Part shown: one piece after another, positions 28,600-42,300 of the stretch
Layout of the letters: each line of letters begins with the position of its first letter
How positions within the stretch are numbered: position 1 is the stretch's first letter
Notes under the pieces: generated by a model
Database searches by the model: none
What the model was told of the DNA's origin: nothing
Seen by the model: the letters and a program-made list of their open reading frames with translations, nothing else
NCBI GenBank assembly: GCA_022575985.1
Contig: JAKSXM010000132.1
Coordinates: forward strand, 5,146,001-5,210,000
Length of the DNA: 64,000 nt
DNA from: Anagrus nilaparvatae
Lineage: Eukaryota > Arthropoda > Insecta > Hymenoptera > Mymaridae
Direction: 5' to 3'
Translations under genes and position numbers: made by a program

Positions 28600-31500
28600 T
28601 GCTTGATTATTATGGTAAAATACTAATTTATTTTTTTAATCGTTTAGTCTATCCCTGCGTACTCATTTCTTCAAGAAAAAAATCATTTTTTTTTACCACA
28701 TTTCAACTTTTAGGTAAAAAACCAATGTAAATCAGTATTAAATAAACTTTGCTACTTACAGTTTTCAAAGGTTGCTGAACTAAAAATTAATTAAAATTTT
28801 GTCAATAAAAATGATTTCTTTCTTGAAGAAATGAATAATAAAATTATTATTTTGCGATGAAAATTAAGCTAGTAATGCATATTTTAAGTTTAGAAACCGG
28901 CTTAATTCAATAGGATTTTTGGTGCAAAGACAAATTTTTGGTGCTCATATAAAACGTATTTTCTCGTAAAAATGCACATATGTGTATTAGTGTGATTTCA
29001 GATTATTTCAAGGTATTTTCATAGTTTTTATTAAATTATTATTATGTATTGAAGTATAAAAATTTGATTAACTTGTATCATCTCTATCATACTTTTTATA
29101 AAGTCCAAAGATGATCTCCCATAAGAGCAACGATAAGCTGCCTATTTTTCTTGTAATTAAAAGAAAATTACGTAGGGAAAGTTGCTAAAAAATTGGTTTA
29201 AAGTTCTTAATAGTTAATCTTTGATAACTTAAAACTTTCATTCATTTCTGTCATTAAAATTTTACACACACTAAACACAAAAAAAAAATGTTTTTTTACT
29301 CATAGATTATCAAAAAAATTTCTTTTTATTTTAACAAAAGCTTTCTTACTTGAAATCTCTCTTTAATGCTTGGTATGCTCATTTTAGATAAAATTTGAGC
29401 TATTAAGGGCCGCTCAAAAAATACGTATCACTAAAGGGATGGAGGATATACCTACTATTTATGTTACCGTAACATAATGTTACATTAAACTTTTAAAAAA
29501 TAAAAAAAATGCTGCCATATTATTGGCATCTAAGGTTCCTCAAGCAATAACGAAATATATCTAATAAAGTATAATATCATTTAATAAAAACTAAAAAAAT
29601 CTATTTCTTGATATTGACATTTTAAAAACCAATAGAAAAAAATATTTGATATTATGACACAAAAATAAAATAATATTAAAAATAACTCGCAATACACCAA
29701 GATAACTAATATGAAAATAAAAAAAATTTTGTTACCGAAGAAATGTCTGATTAAATTATTTCTTATCCGAGCAGTTTTATTAAATAAGTTTGATCTACCT
29801 TGAAATATAAACTTCCATTACATATTATTTTCATGTTGTATAATGTTTTTTATTTTAATTTAATTTTTTTTTTTTACATTTAATGTTTCATTTTTTATAC
29901 TAAATTTAATAATAATAAACTTTAGTAATATTAAAATTACTCCATTCAATTTACAGGTTTGGATGTATAATTCCTGGCTACCACCAGATTTGGTCTAGCA
30001 TAGCTTTTTTGGCTCGCTCAATCCAAATATCAAGTCATTTTATACAAAAAATGCGTGATTCACCCTTCTTTTCTGAAATTAGTATAATTGAATTTCAATA
30101 ATTCAATTAAGTTTTATTAATAATTAATTTACCTTACTTTCATTACTAACTGTTTCAAAAAAATACCGAGGTCATTAGTGTAATTAATATTTTTTCTTTT
30201 CTAATATAAGTTTGTTAAAATATTTTTGCAAAAATAACTATAAAATAAAATTTTGTATTTTTGTACTATATTATTATTATCGTATACAGGATCGTATATG
30301 AAATTCTTAATTAAGTAAGCATAATATATGAGATTATAATAGATGGAATAGTTCATACTTTCAACTTGCTATTAAATGTTTGCTCTAATCATATGGTTTA
30401 AAAATCCAAGAAAATTTTTGTAATATAATAATTATTTAATTATAATTTTTAAAAAATATAAATTATGTTTGGTAATCCTTTTCAAATTGTTTTTTTTTTT
30501 TTTTTTTTTTAATTTAGTAATTTTTTATTTTTATTTTATTTTTTTAATTTATTTTAACTCGTTAACCTCTGAAATTGACGTTTATGCTTCTAAAATTTGA
30601 TAATTTTGATTTTGTGAAAAACCGAGTGAAAAACTTTATGTAGAAGTAGTTATGAAAATTAATAGATATTTAATTATCAAGAAATCAGTCATGGTTTGCT
30701 ATAGTTCCAAATATTTTTTAGCGAATCTTTAATTTGTTTTTATATTGACATTAGGTTTTCTCAGATTTTACAATTTATAGCAATTTCCTGCTACTTTTAT
30801 AAATAATTCAGATACTCAATTTTTATTATTTGAAAAATTTTAGCTTTTGGGACGAAATTTCATAAAAAGGTACTTTTTTTTTGTATTTTTAGTGATGATT
30901 CTGATGGTAATTTTTGGGAATTTAAGACCTTGATTTTTGAATTAGCTAATTATTAGGATACTTTTTTTTTTTTTTTTTTTGAAAAATGGAATTTAGGCTA
31001 TTTTGCGTTAAGATGTTCATTAACACTAAATAGAAATTAATTTTTTGTTTCAAATAACAAAATTAATAATAATCTATTTTCAAATTATTAACTTTCAATT
31101 ACATATATATATATAGGCACGTCCAGGATAAAACGACCAGCCGAAAAATAAAAAATAAAAAAAAATTTTATTTGGAATCACTTTTTAATTGGGATTTGTG
31201 AAACCACTATTTTATTTTTCCTGTTGCATAATTTTGAGATACAGTTGCTCCAAAATTTGATTTTAAAATTTTTTTGATTTCTGCTGCCCAGTTCAACCTA
31301 AAATAACTCAAAACCATGAAACTTTTAACAGATACCTGGACTACCCAAAAAAAATTTTTTTTTTATTTTGGGCTACTTCCGGTTTTATTTTTAACTTTTT
31401 GAATTTTTCAAATTGACTGGAAGTCAAGTTCGCCATAATTATTTTTGCACAAATTTTCCTAAAATGCTGGCCTATGTGTCTCAAAAAAGTTTTTGACGTA

Positions 31501-34500
31501 TGATATTCAAACTAGCGCCCACAATCATTATTTTAGTCTGCCAAAATCAGCAAAAATTAGCTCGAAATCAGTCAAAAATAGCGTATAAATTAATTTTTGG
31601 TCTTTTTAGTCAAAACTAATTCCGCCCCCTGTTTTATCTTAAAAAAAGTCATAATATAATATTTTTAACAAAATTTAATTTTTCAAGATAAATTTTACGG
31701 TTTGAATCCCCAAAGAGTTTCAAATGCATTCAAAAATAGAAGCATAATAATTCAGGTTTTTAAATGTCTGAAAAATCATCCCCAGTAACCCAAAATTGTT
31801 TCATTCATCAGGACGTTATATATTTTTCTCTGTAGATTTAATTTCAAAAATTATTTTACAGTGTATCATTCACTACATAATCATTTTTATGTAAGTTTAA
31901 TTCCTTATTAAGAATTCATGTGGTTTTAACCCAAAGAACCGCGATAAATACAAACTTATAAGCTCATGCAAAAAGTAAAAAAATGAATAATGTCTCTTAT
32001 TTATATAAAACTAAAAATATTTAAAAAAATTACCTACAAAATATTGAAATAAACACTTAAAAATAAAAAAAAACCTACTCATCATTACAAGCACGCAATA
32101 TGTCAGGGCCTCATCATTCTCCAAGATAGTTTTGTACTTTAACATTCGTTGTTATTATTACTGTAGTCGCGGCTGTTCGTTGGGACTTATTACTTGATCC
32201 CACGAGTATATTTCCAGGACCGTATTAAGTAATGCCTCGATAGAAAAATAATAATTTTAATAAACATAATTTTTTCTTAGTATTTTTTTGAATCAAACAA
32301 TAGGCTTTTTTTCTATTCTGAGATTTTGCGAATTAGTTCTTATCTTTTATGTAAAAATGTAATTAGGTTTTCCTAGATTTATAATCTAATTTTTTTTTTT
32401 GCTATTTATTTTAGTTTTAATTAATTACGATATTTTTTTAATCATTTTAAAAAAAAATAAAAAGTGAATAAAAAAAATTTTTTTTTTTAAATTCCGCTAC
32501 AATCTGAAAAATGCACTTTTTAATAAAAAATAAAAATTTTCACATTTTTATGGCTTTTTTCTGTAATTAATAGCCTCTTAAATACCAATTTAAAAAAAAG
32601 TAATAACTTTTAATTTTTCTTAAATACCTAATATTTAAAGAAAAATAAATATCAACAAACAATTAAAAAATCAAATATGTCAATGTCAATACGCAGGCAG
32701 GTTAAAAAAATTTCTAATCTTTTTTTTGTCCATACATAAAAAATATGAAGCTTTGTAAACAAGTTCTTTTATTTTTCAAATAAAAAAGGTAATATTCAAG
32801 TTATGTTGTTTGGCTCTCTGTTATGGGGAACTAACTCCGTACCTGATGGAAGGATCTCGTGGCACTCCTTTCTCATATTATTAAAGCAGACTTTATAGTA
32901 CGTTCACCGATCAACGACTCCGTTTTCTTTTACAGTCTTATGTTCGCCACTGTCGTGGCTGGTACCCACTTTTTAAAAAGAAATATTTCTTTTTTAATTT
33001 TGTTTGTTTAAAGTTATAGTTCAAAAATTATTGTTTCTGAAATATTCAAAAAATTGAAATAAAAAAGTTGATTATCAGTGAATTCTAGAAAATTTTTAAT
33101 CTTACAAATGTTTAAAAATACATTATATTGGTCATTTTAGTGCGGAGATTCCAGCCTCAATAAATAAAGAAAGTGTGACAAAAAAAAATAACAGCTTCGA
33201 TGAAGATGCTGCCGTTCAAAAACTGGACGAGCTACAATTACTAGTGATATTTTTTTTTTTAAAGTGAATTTTATCTTACAAAAAAAATTTCATATTTTTC
33301 GAGTGAAAAATAATTAAGATGTTTTCAAAAATGGCGTAAGTAATGTTATTTTTTAAGGAATTCAAATAATTATTATTTTTGCATTTATTTATTATTATCT
33401 ATTGAATACGCAGATTGAGAAATATATTATTTTAGTGCAGACAGTCTATAAATTAAGTTTGTTCTGGTTTTAATAATACGGAATTTATAATATGAATATT
33501 TAAATTGAATTTTAATACCGTTACATTTCTATAAAATTTTTATTTATACTATTAAAAGTATTTTTATGTATATTAGACTTTGGAATATTTTGAATTTTTG
33601 GGTTTTAATTTTGAAATATTTTTTGACCTGGTTTTTGGTGAAGATGAAATTGGGTTGCAATTTTTGAACGAAATTGGTTTTTCGTTATTTTGATTGATGG
33701 AATTTGTTTTTGGAGAAAATCTTAAAATTCGAAATTTTTGCGTTTGTTATAAAATAATTTTTGCAAAAATTTATAAATGGTTTAATTAAACTAAAAAGCG
33801 CAATTATTTACATCGGAAAATTGTACTGATAAAATATTGAATTTAATTAATGAAAACAAAAATTTCGCTTGAATTTAGTGAAAAACTTTCATAATCAGGC
33901 ACATATCCAGAAATTTCTTTCGGGAGAGAGGGTAGAACCTACAAATGATAACAATTTAATTGTTCAGATGCAACAGTAAAATTCTTGAGATTATGGCAAA
34001 AATATTGCTATTTTTAATTAAAATTACACTTTTATTATTTAAAGAATAAACACGAGAGTAAACAAAATAAAAAAAGGGCTAATAAATATTTTGGATACTA
34101 CTTTGATATTAAATTGAAGCCTTAAAAATAGGTCAAAGTAACTTGAGGTCTAATATAACATAGAATGTGCTGTTTATAAATCATCAATTTTTTTTTTGAA
34201 ATTCTTGAATGTATCATTATTTTTTTTTAATACAAAGCATAGGTAATTAATGAATAAAAATAAAGAAAATATTAGGCAAATTAGCATTTCGAGGTTTAAT
34301 CCCGTTGTAACATTGAATATTATAGTGAAAGTCGATGTCAAAATTTGAAGAATAACGATAAAAAAATCCTGAATAAATTGTCTCCCAAAAGATCCTAAAA
34401 AATAAAAAAATATTTAAAATTTTATAAAACCAATTTATTAATAAATTATTATATTAAATAAAATCTCACATTTACTAAATTCATGTACTCACTATCAGAT

Positions 34501-35700
34501 ACCATACATGAGCTGTCAAGTTAATTGCATCTTCATACATTATGCTAAAATAAATTTATGTTGAAAAGAAATCAAGGACAATAACATAAAAATAAAGGAT
34601 CTTGATAGTGGTTTCTTTCATAAAATACATTTATTTTAATGCATTCATATATACAAGGTATTTAAATTTACTAAGTTTGGAATGAAAAATCGAATAAAAA
34701 TGTTTGGATATTAAATTTTACTACAAGGAATTTCTGATTGACCATTATAGGAATTTTGTTATTTTAAATTTGGTGTTAGTGTTTGAATTCCAAGGTAAAA
34801 TCATTATTGATACTTTTGTGCAGCATGGATCATATAATTTATGGCTATATTTATACTTGCATTTTAATATCAAGCATTTTTTATCTGCAGGCAGGTTCCA
34901 ATTATCATGAATAATTTGTGCGGTTTCTGCCTTAAGAAATTTTTATTTAACAAAATGTGAGTCATGTTTTTGAGATTATTTAAAAGCAAATTTTTGTTGA
35001 CCTTTATTTCATAAATTTTGATTTTTGAATTAAATTTAATAAATTACGGAAGTACCTAACAACCAAAAAATAACCTAAAAAAATATTTAAAAACTGACCT
35101 TTTAAATAAAATTCCTTATTCACATAACCAAATCTAGAAAATAATTAAATAAAAGAAAAAGGATTTTATTTTTATCTTTGAATAAAAATTTTAATCATTA
35201 ATTATACTTTATTGAATGTAACTAAATAAATACATTTCAATAAAAATATTATGTAAAATGTTACATAAAACTATTTCTTCCACAATGTCTATAATTCAAT
35301 TAAAAAAATCGTAGCATAGCATAAATGAATTTTTATTCAATTTTAATAACTTTAAAAATTTTTTACATTTGAACTTTAAATTTATTAGTGATTAAAATTT
35401 AATTACCAATTACAGATTTTACAATAATAAATAGTTTGAATTCAACTACACAAGAAACATGATTTTTATATTGTTTTAAATTTGTACTAAAACAATTATA
35501 TTTCAAAAGAATATGTAATTTAAAAAGATAAATATCAAAATTAAATTTAAACAATTTTTTATAGTACTTTAATTTAGTTTTTCTATTGAATTTTATTGAT
35601 TAATAATACTAGTGCAGTTTACATGAAATATTGGACGTTTTATGTAGTAGGAATTACTTTTCTTGATTGGGAAAAATTAGGGAAATACCTACACTGTAAA
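28600..35700. other. Long AT-rich stretch without recognised genes
   Basis: About 7 kb of A/T-rich DNA with long T and A runs (for example near 30490-30510 and 30961-30980). No frame resembles a known family. Two GC-richer islands stand out, 32100-32260 and 32810-32950; both contain short open frames in several readings, and the second has a minus-strand frame of about 57 codons broken by a single TGA. A frame at 33139-33267 (plus) reads EIPASINKESVTKK and then DEDAAVQKLDELQLL, exon-like in composition but unassigned. These could be small exons or old repeats. Confidence 0.4.
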
Positions 35701-35719
35701 AAGTAACTTCCTTATATTA

Positions 35720-36015
35720 ACAAAAAAATTAGAAAATTTTCGAAAAATTAGTAAATTTTCAAAAAAATTTGTAAATATTCGAAAAAAATCGTAAATTTAC
35801 TAAAATTTAGAATATTAACAAAAAATTCGAGTGTTTTCGATTTTTTTTATGAATTCGCAACAAAAATTGATAATTTACAATTTTTTTTCGAAAATTACAA
35901 AAAATAGTTGTAAATTTATGAAAAATAATTGTGAATTTGCAACTTTTTTCGTAAATTCACAAAAAAAATTGAGAATTCTCGAATTTTTCGATAATATACT
36001 AAATTTCGTATATTT
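35720..36015. repeat. Degenerate ~20-bp tandem repeat
   Basis: Units of the form TTCGAAAAAAATCGTAAATT, in both orientations, alternate for about 300 bp; the pairing of GTAAATTTAC-type words makes the tract locally palindromic. Confidence 0.6.
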
Positions 36016-36089
36016 ACAACTTTTATCGAATTAGTTGCTTTGTTTGTATTTTAAGTAAATAATTTTTTTTTTTAATTTTCTTTACGTTC

Positions 36090-36383
36090 CAAGTATGAAT
36101 AAAAATGCACTTGCCAGGAGCAAATTTTGTTTAGCCATACGTGAACTGGCCTATATCCTGATATCAAACTCGGTTTATAGCGCGGCTCAAGCTGAGAACT
36201 ATCAAGCCAAGTTTTTTTCTAATAAAGACGTTATTTATAAAAATCATATAAAAATACTTTCAATTTTTATAATTGTTTCCGTTTATTACTGTAGGCGTAT
36301 ATGTGCCAATACATGATCGTGTGTGTATGTAGGCGTGTATTTGTATTTATTTGCATGTAAAAAATTGGCGCCCAACGTGGGGC
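36090..36383 (+). mobile_element. LTR-element remnant: 3' part of an LTR plus tRNA-Lys primer-binding site
   Basis: TGGCGCCCAACGTGGGGC at 36366-36383 is the 18-nt complement of the 3' end of tRNA-Lys(1,2), a primer-binding site used by several reverse-transcribing elements. Upstream, as expected for an LTR, is a GC-richer stretch with AATAAA (36221-36226) about 140 bp before the site. The LTR would end just 5' of the site, at the AAAAAT before 36366. I see no gag or pol frame downstream and no second LTR, so this is a broken or solo-LTR-like leftover. The superfamily (gypsy or BEL) cannot be told from this. Confidence 0.65.
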
Positions 36384-39300
36384 CTAAGTGGGAATATTTA
36401 TTTAATTCGTGCAGCGTACGTTTGTTAAATAAAATCTATAACTATTTTTAATAAATAATGGTATTTACAAGCAATGATAATAATCATTAAAACATTTAAA
36501 AGCATAAACAACTCGGTGTACTACAATGTTGTGTATACTTTACAACAAAGTTTTGAGTTCGTCGTACTTTTATATGGTAAAATAAATATATATCTTGTTT
36601 TTCTTTATCCGTTTTTCTTTAGTCCTTTTATTGTATAAGATTGTAGGTATCTTTTATATGGGTGGAATTCTGAATTTTTTCAATTAATTGATGAGTTTAA
36701 TATTCTTGTTTGGATTTTCAGTGCTTTTGTCTTCAAAAGTAATCTCTGATTTTTGTTAAGTTTAAATTTTGATCTAGGAAAAAATTATTGCAAATAGTCG
36801 ATTAGAGGAAAGGATTAAAAAATTATTATTTATTTTTATTCAAATTTTGGCATCAATCTCTTCACCACGACTTACCTTGACCAAAATTTCAAGTCTATAA
36901 GAGTGACTTAAAGATTATTTTTGAAGGTTAATACACCCAAAAACCCAAACCATACAAAAACCTACTAAAAATTTCAAATTCAGCCCCACATTCTCCCAAC
37001 CCAATAAAAACAATTAAGAATTCCACCCATATAATATCAGATCGTTACTATAACTTTGTACGTGTAACATTATTTTTATTCATTTGCAAAAAAAATTTTT
37101 TTTCTCAAGCTTCCTTTTCCAAGCTTTTATGACGATGATGATAATATGACGATAATTTTATGAATACACTACTTGCTGATAATAAAAAAATATATAAAAA
37201 CCACAAAGAAGCATTTATAAATAATTGTATTTTTTTCAAATATTTCAAGAATTAGTATTGTTTTTTCCGTGTACATAGAGAAAAAAAAATTATGGGTTTT
37301 TTTCAATAATAATAAAGATTCTCTCTTAAATTTTCTTGGTGCAGATAAAAACGATGTTGGTATAAAAAAAACAAAGAAAATATAAATATAAGAAAAGTGT
37401 CCAAGTAACAAGATGAAGAGACTGTGAAAGATTCAAGATTGGAATGTTGATCTTGTTTGAATTATTATTATATAAATACCGGCAAAAGAAAATGAGTGCA
37501 AACGCATATTACACTAAAAAATACCGGTTATAAGAACCTTGATCGTTCTAATTTTTAATTAACGGTTGTGTTAAATTTTTGTTGTTTTTGTCGTATGAAA
37601 TATAATTTTTAGCGCGATTTTCCGGTCGGGTTTATCTATTTTAAAAGAATTTTTGAATTGGTTTTAAATAATATTTTCATGATACGTCAACTAAGTATTA
37701 TCAATTGAATTTTTTAATGTATGTGTGTTTGTTAATAATGAAATTCTTAACAATTTTTGTATTTTCTTTTACTTTTTTATTTCTAATAACCTAGAAAAAC
37801 CGGTATTTTTTATAGATTTTTAGTCCTTTTTTTTCTACATGGCATATATTATCATTGGAATCTTCAGGATTAGTGTATAAATGTACCTAAAAGCCGTTAG
37901 TGTAATATACAAATATTTTTAGAATTTGTGAAAATTGAAAGAATAAAATTTTTTTTCTAATGTATTGGTATTGGAATAATAATTTATTTTAGCATATTTG
38001 AAATCAAGTTTTCATTTACGATTTTTTAATGGAATGCTGCAGAAAGTTTATATTATCGTGTATATTTATAGCCATCTTGATAGACATGTGCAATGTTTTC
38101 AGTATCCGAAACAATTTTTTTAAATTTTTATATTTTTTTTGAAAAATGAGATTTTTTAAAAATTATTTTAATTTTTTTTTCGGTGATAATATAAAAGTAA
38201 AGTTTGTATGTTTGTGATCTAAAACATCATAAACATTTTGGAAAGCATCCATCAATGACCCGGAAGACTAGCACAATGCGTATTCTCATGGGATTATAAA
38301 ATTAGCCCGTGTGGGCAGCGTATAAAAATGAGATTTTTTAAAATTATAATATTTTAAAATGAGATTTATAATATGTTCCAAAATATCTTATTGAATATAT
38401 TATTGAAAGACCAGCAGGCATGCATATTTACACAAAAAAATAGAAAAAATTCTAAAAATCTTAATTTTTTAAGTCGCTCACAGCCTCATTATTTGAAAGA
38501 CTTTTTTTTTCAAAAAAATTTTTTTTTTTAAGTCACAACATTCCACGATGCTGAATTTTGAATAACTCATTTTTAAACTCATTTTTTTAAAGTTTTCTTT
38601 CCGTTTCAAGACGTTTGCAATCGTAAAGTTTTAGTTCTTTGGGAAAATAGGCACTTCTGGTATTATCTTAGGGTATGCATTTGGTAAATAAATCAATAAG
38701 GTAAGGAGGCTATTGAAGACGTAAAATTTTGTGTTTTATATTTGTTTTAAATTTAAAATTTTGTGTTTATTTATACCAGTAAAATAGAGTCTTTTTGTAT
38801 CTGTACATATCCAATTTAACTGTTGTTTGTAAGGTGGAACGTATTCGTCTTTTCTAATCTCAAAAATACCTCATGGAATTACTAAGGCGTTGAATTCTGG
38901 ATGAAAAGGTACCCATTCACAACCACTCAAAAACCCATATAGGCCCAAATTTCAAGTGCCTATAATTATGAAACTTCAAACTACATGGTACCATTGATAA
39001 ACTAAAATTTTAAAAATCTTTATTTGATAAAGAGCATTTAATTTTACATAATTTATTAACATAATAAATTAACAAAATTAACTTTATTCATTTTCCCACC
39101 AACTATCAAAAAATTAAATTTAATTTATGTGCATGAAAATAAAATATTCGATATAATTATTTTTATATATTTACATTTCCATAATATTACATAAATAAAA
39201 GTTAAATGCGAACATATCATGAATTCTCATGTAAAAAATATTTCAAGCTCAAAAATATAATTAAAATTTCAACACAAACAATAAACAATATTAAAAACAC

Positions 39301-42300
39301 TTTTTTTTTTATTATTAAAAGAGTGATGAACTGAACTATCTTTTTCTTATGTAAATTACATATTTAGCCTTCATTTTAATAAAAGTGCAGTCTCTTAATA
39401 CAATCGTACATGCATGTAATTTTAAAAAGGATAATAAAATGTCTTTTTTTGAAATCGAAAGGATGACTTAAGTAAAAAATATTTTTGTAATTGACATTAA
39501 AGTAAAAGATTTTTTTGTTGAATATTAATTTGAAATGACAGTAAATGTAATGCCTTAAACAAATGCAAAGTGATATTATGTCCCATTGTTACATTTCATC
39601 AAATTGTTATTCAAACAGAGTTACAGTAATTCCTTAAAAATAAACCCAAGACAAAAAAAGTTAATTTAGTATTCTCAAATTGTCTTTAAAATTAAAAGAG
39701 AAAAGGAAGTAATACAAAGTAATATTGTGCATTATGTATGAATAATTCAATTCAGTTTTTACAAAATGGTCATAAAATAAGCAAAAAAATTTTTTTTGTG
39801 GTTTCATTGTTTATTTTATGAATCTAATTTGAAAAATATTAGACTTACTCCTTTCTCTATACAGTCTTTGTGTACGCACTTTTAACATACTTGAGTAGTT
39901 ACGTAGTTGAGTAATTATTCTTTATCTTTTAGAGAGAGATTTGTTCTTGATCTACTTTTTTAATTAAGATCTGGAACAGTTAATGTCGAATACTACAAAC
40001 CCTCTTCTCAGGCATCAATCACGTATTAGATGAAAGAATCTGGGTTTGATAAAAATTTTTTATTTTAATAGCTGGGGTAAGGCATCATTATCAATTTTTA
40101 GCCACAAGTTGCCAATAGAAAAAATTATCTTATTTCTGTCTTTTGAATACTTTTTTTGGTTAGTTGTGGAATCGTGTCTACAGTTTCGTGGCTATTATCA
40201 ATTCCTGTTATAAATAAACAAAGTTGCTTAATTAAGTTAGAATGTAACGATAAATTTTCGAGTATGTGTATGTGTGCGCGTATTTTTACATTATCACATA
40301 TCATTAGTAACATATTTTTTCGCAACCAGCAAAATTGTAAAAAGTTACATCTATAACAACAAAAATTACACAAAAAAACATTACCAAACTCTCCAAACCG
40401 TTGGTAATAAAATTTTTATTGAAAAAAAAAAATGCAAATTTTTGTACACAAAAATAAGTAAAAAACATGTTTTTTACAAATAAATTTAACTGAATTTTAC
40501 AAAAAAAAGTAAAATTGTGAAAGTAATTTTTGTTTATAAAAAAAATTTACTATACATTTGTGTATAAATTTATTTTAAACAAGGCCAAAATATAAATATT
40601 TTTTTGTTGCTTAAGGTCGTCTTTCATTCAAAAAAAGGATTGGTGTGTATAATGAAAAAGAAAAATTCCGCTTTCAAACTGATACAAATCGAGTTCGAAA
40701 GTTGTGCTCTAATTTTTGAATGGGTTATTCTCTTCATTATTTATTTTTAATAATAATAATAATATGAGGGAATCTTTTAATATTGAAAAACAGGTGTGTG
40801 AGTGTATATTAATTTGGGAGTTACTTGATGTATTTTTGAATACTTGATGATTTATGTATCAATTTATTATCCTAAAAAGTATTGCTAGAGTACATACCAG
40901 AACCAAATGGACCAATAATTCGTCTAATAAAAGCCCAAATATTTAGAGGGTTTAAAAGTTTTGTAGGGATCTGAAATTTTGGGAATTTTTTTTTTCAGTA
41001 ACTTACTCTCATCACAAAAATTTTTTTTATACATCCTAAGATTTACTGACTCTTCAGTCAGTTAAAATTACTGAAAGGTCTTTAAAACCAATCATAAACA
41101 ACTATGGGCTAAGTTACTGTAATTTAGCTCTCACCCAACCAATGTTATTTCACAATTAATAAAATATTTCGAAAAATCAACAAAAATTCGTTTTTCATCG
41201 ACACGAAAACGTCTATATGCACTTCAAAGTATTAAATACAAGTTCATCGTACTCATCAACTACCTTTTACAATATAAAAAAAAAGTAAAATAAAACCGTT
41301 ATAATTTTACGATGTGGGTATAACATAATATTATCATCATCGATTCTTTTATAATAAAAAAATAAAGGAAAAAAATAAAATTACTAGGATAATAAATATT
41401 ACTACTGTAAAATTTTTTTAAAAATAATGTGTATTTTCATACTTGACTTGTCAATCGTTAACTTTTTTTTTTTGTTTTTATTATTTTAACGTTTTTTTTT
41501 TTTGTAAAAGAGACCAAATAACACGAAATAACCCATATATACTTTTAATTTAAAAAGTTAATCAATAATTTTTATATAGAAAATATTTATTTAGTTATTT
41601 TTTAATATACAAGAAACTTGTTACATAGTTTCTTTCACTTGTGTGTGATAATTTTTGTTTTACATAAGAGAAATCATCATTTTTTTTATTCGATTTTATA
41701 AAATAACGAATCTCTTCTTTTTTTTTTTTGTGAATGTCAAAAAAGAAAAGAAAAAGTATAATTATATTATCATAAAATATTCTTCTTTTATCTGATTGTT
41801 ACGAATTCGTATTACCTACTTTCCTGTTTTTTTTTTGGTTTTCTGACTGTTTTTTTTGTACTACATTTAGAGAATATAAAACTGAAAAAAAAAATTAGAT
41901 CGTTTTTAAAGATATTATTTTTTGTGCTGCACATACATGCGTAGAGTGTAATTATTTAAACAATAAAATTTTTTCATACATGCTTATTATTTATTTATGT
42001 TTATTGAAGAAAAAAAAATGTGTATTTTCTTTAAAATTGTAAACAGGTTATTAATTTTTTTTTCTTTTTCATTTGCGCATGTTAAAAAAAATATAAATAA
42101 AAATTTAGCTTTATGTGTTTAGCACAGATTTATGAAATGTTTTATTATTATTTTAAAATTTTTATTGACTGTCAAATTAAGGTAGAGTTATTAAAAATAT
42201 CAGTTTTACAAAATTGGTTTTATGAAATACTCCATGTATCGTTGTATTTATTTGAAGTCTTGGTAGTGAAATTTTTATTTTATGAAAATAATTCAAAGAT

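Noticed and set aside
32810..32950. Faint similarity to 5S rRNA words (ATTAA.GCAG followed by TAGTAC)
   Set aside because: Only scattered words agree; the internal control region is not preserved and the stems do not form.
34704..34910. 68-codon plus-strand frame in the AT desert
   Set aside because: Low-complexity hydrophobic/aromatic composition and a non-canonical start; no splice or domain support.
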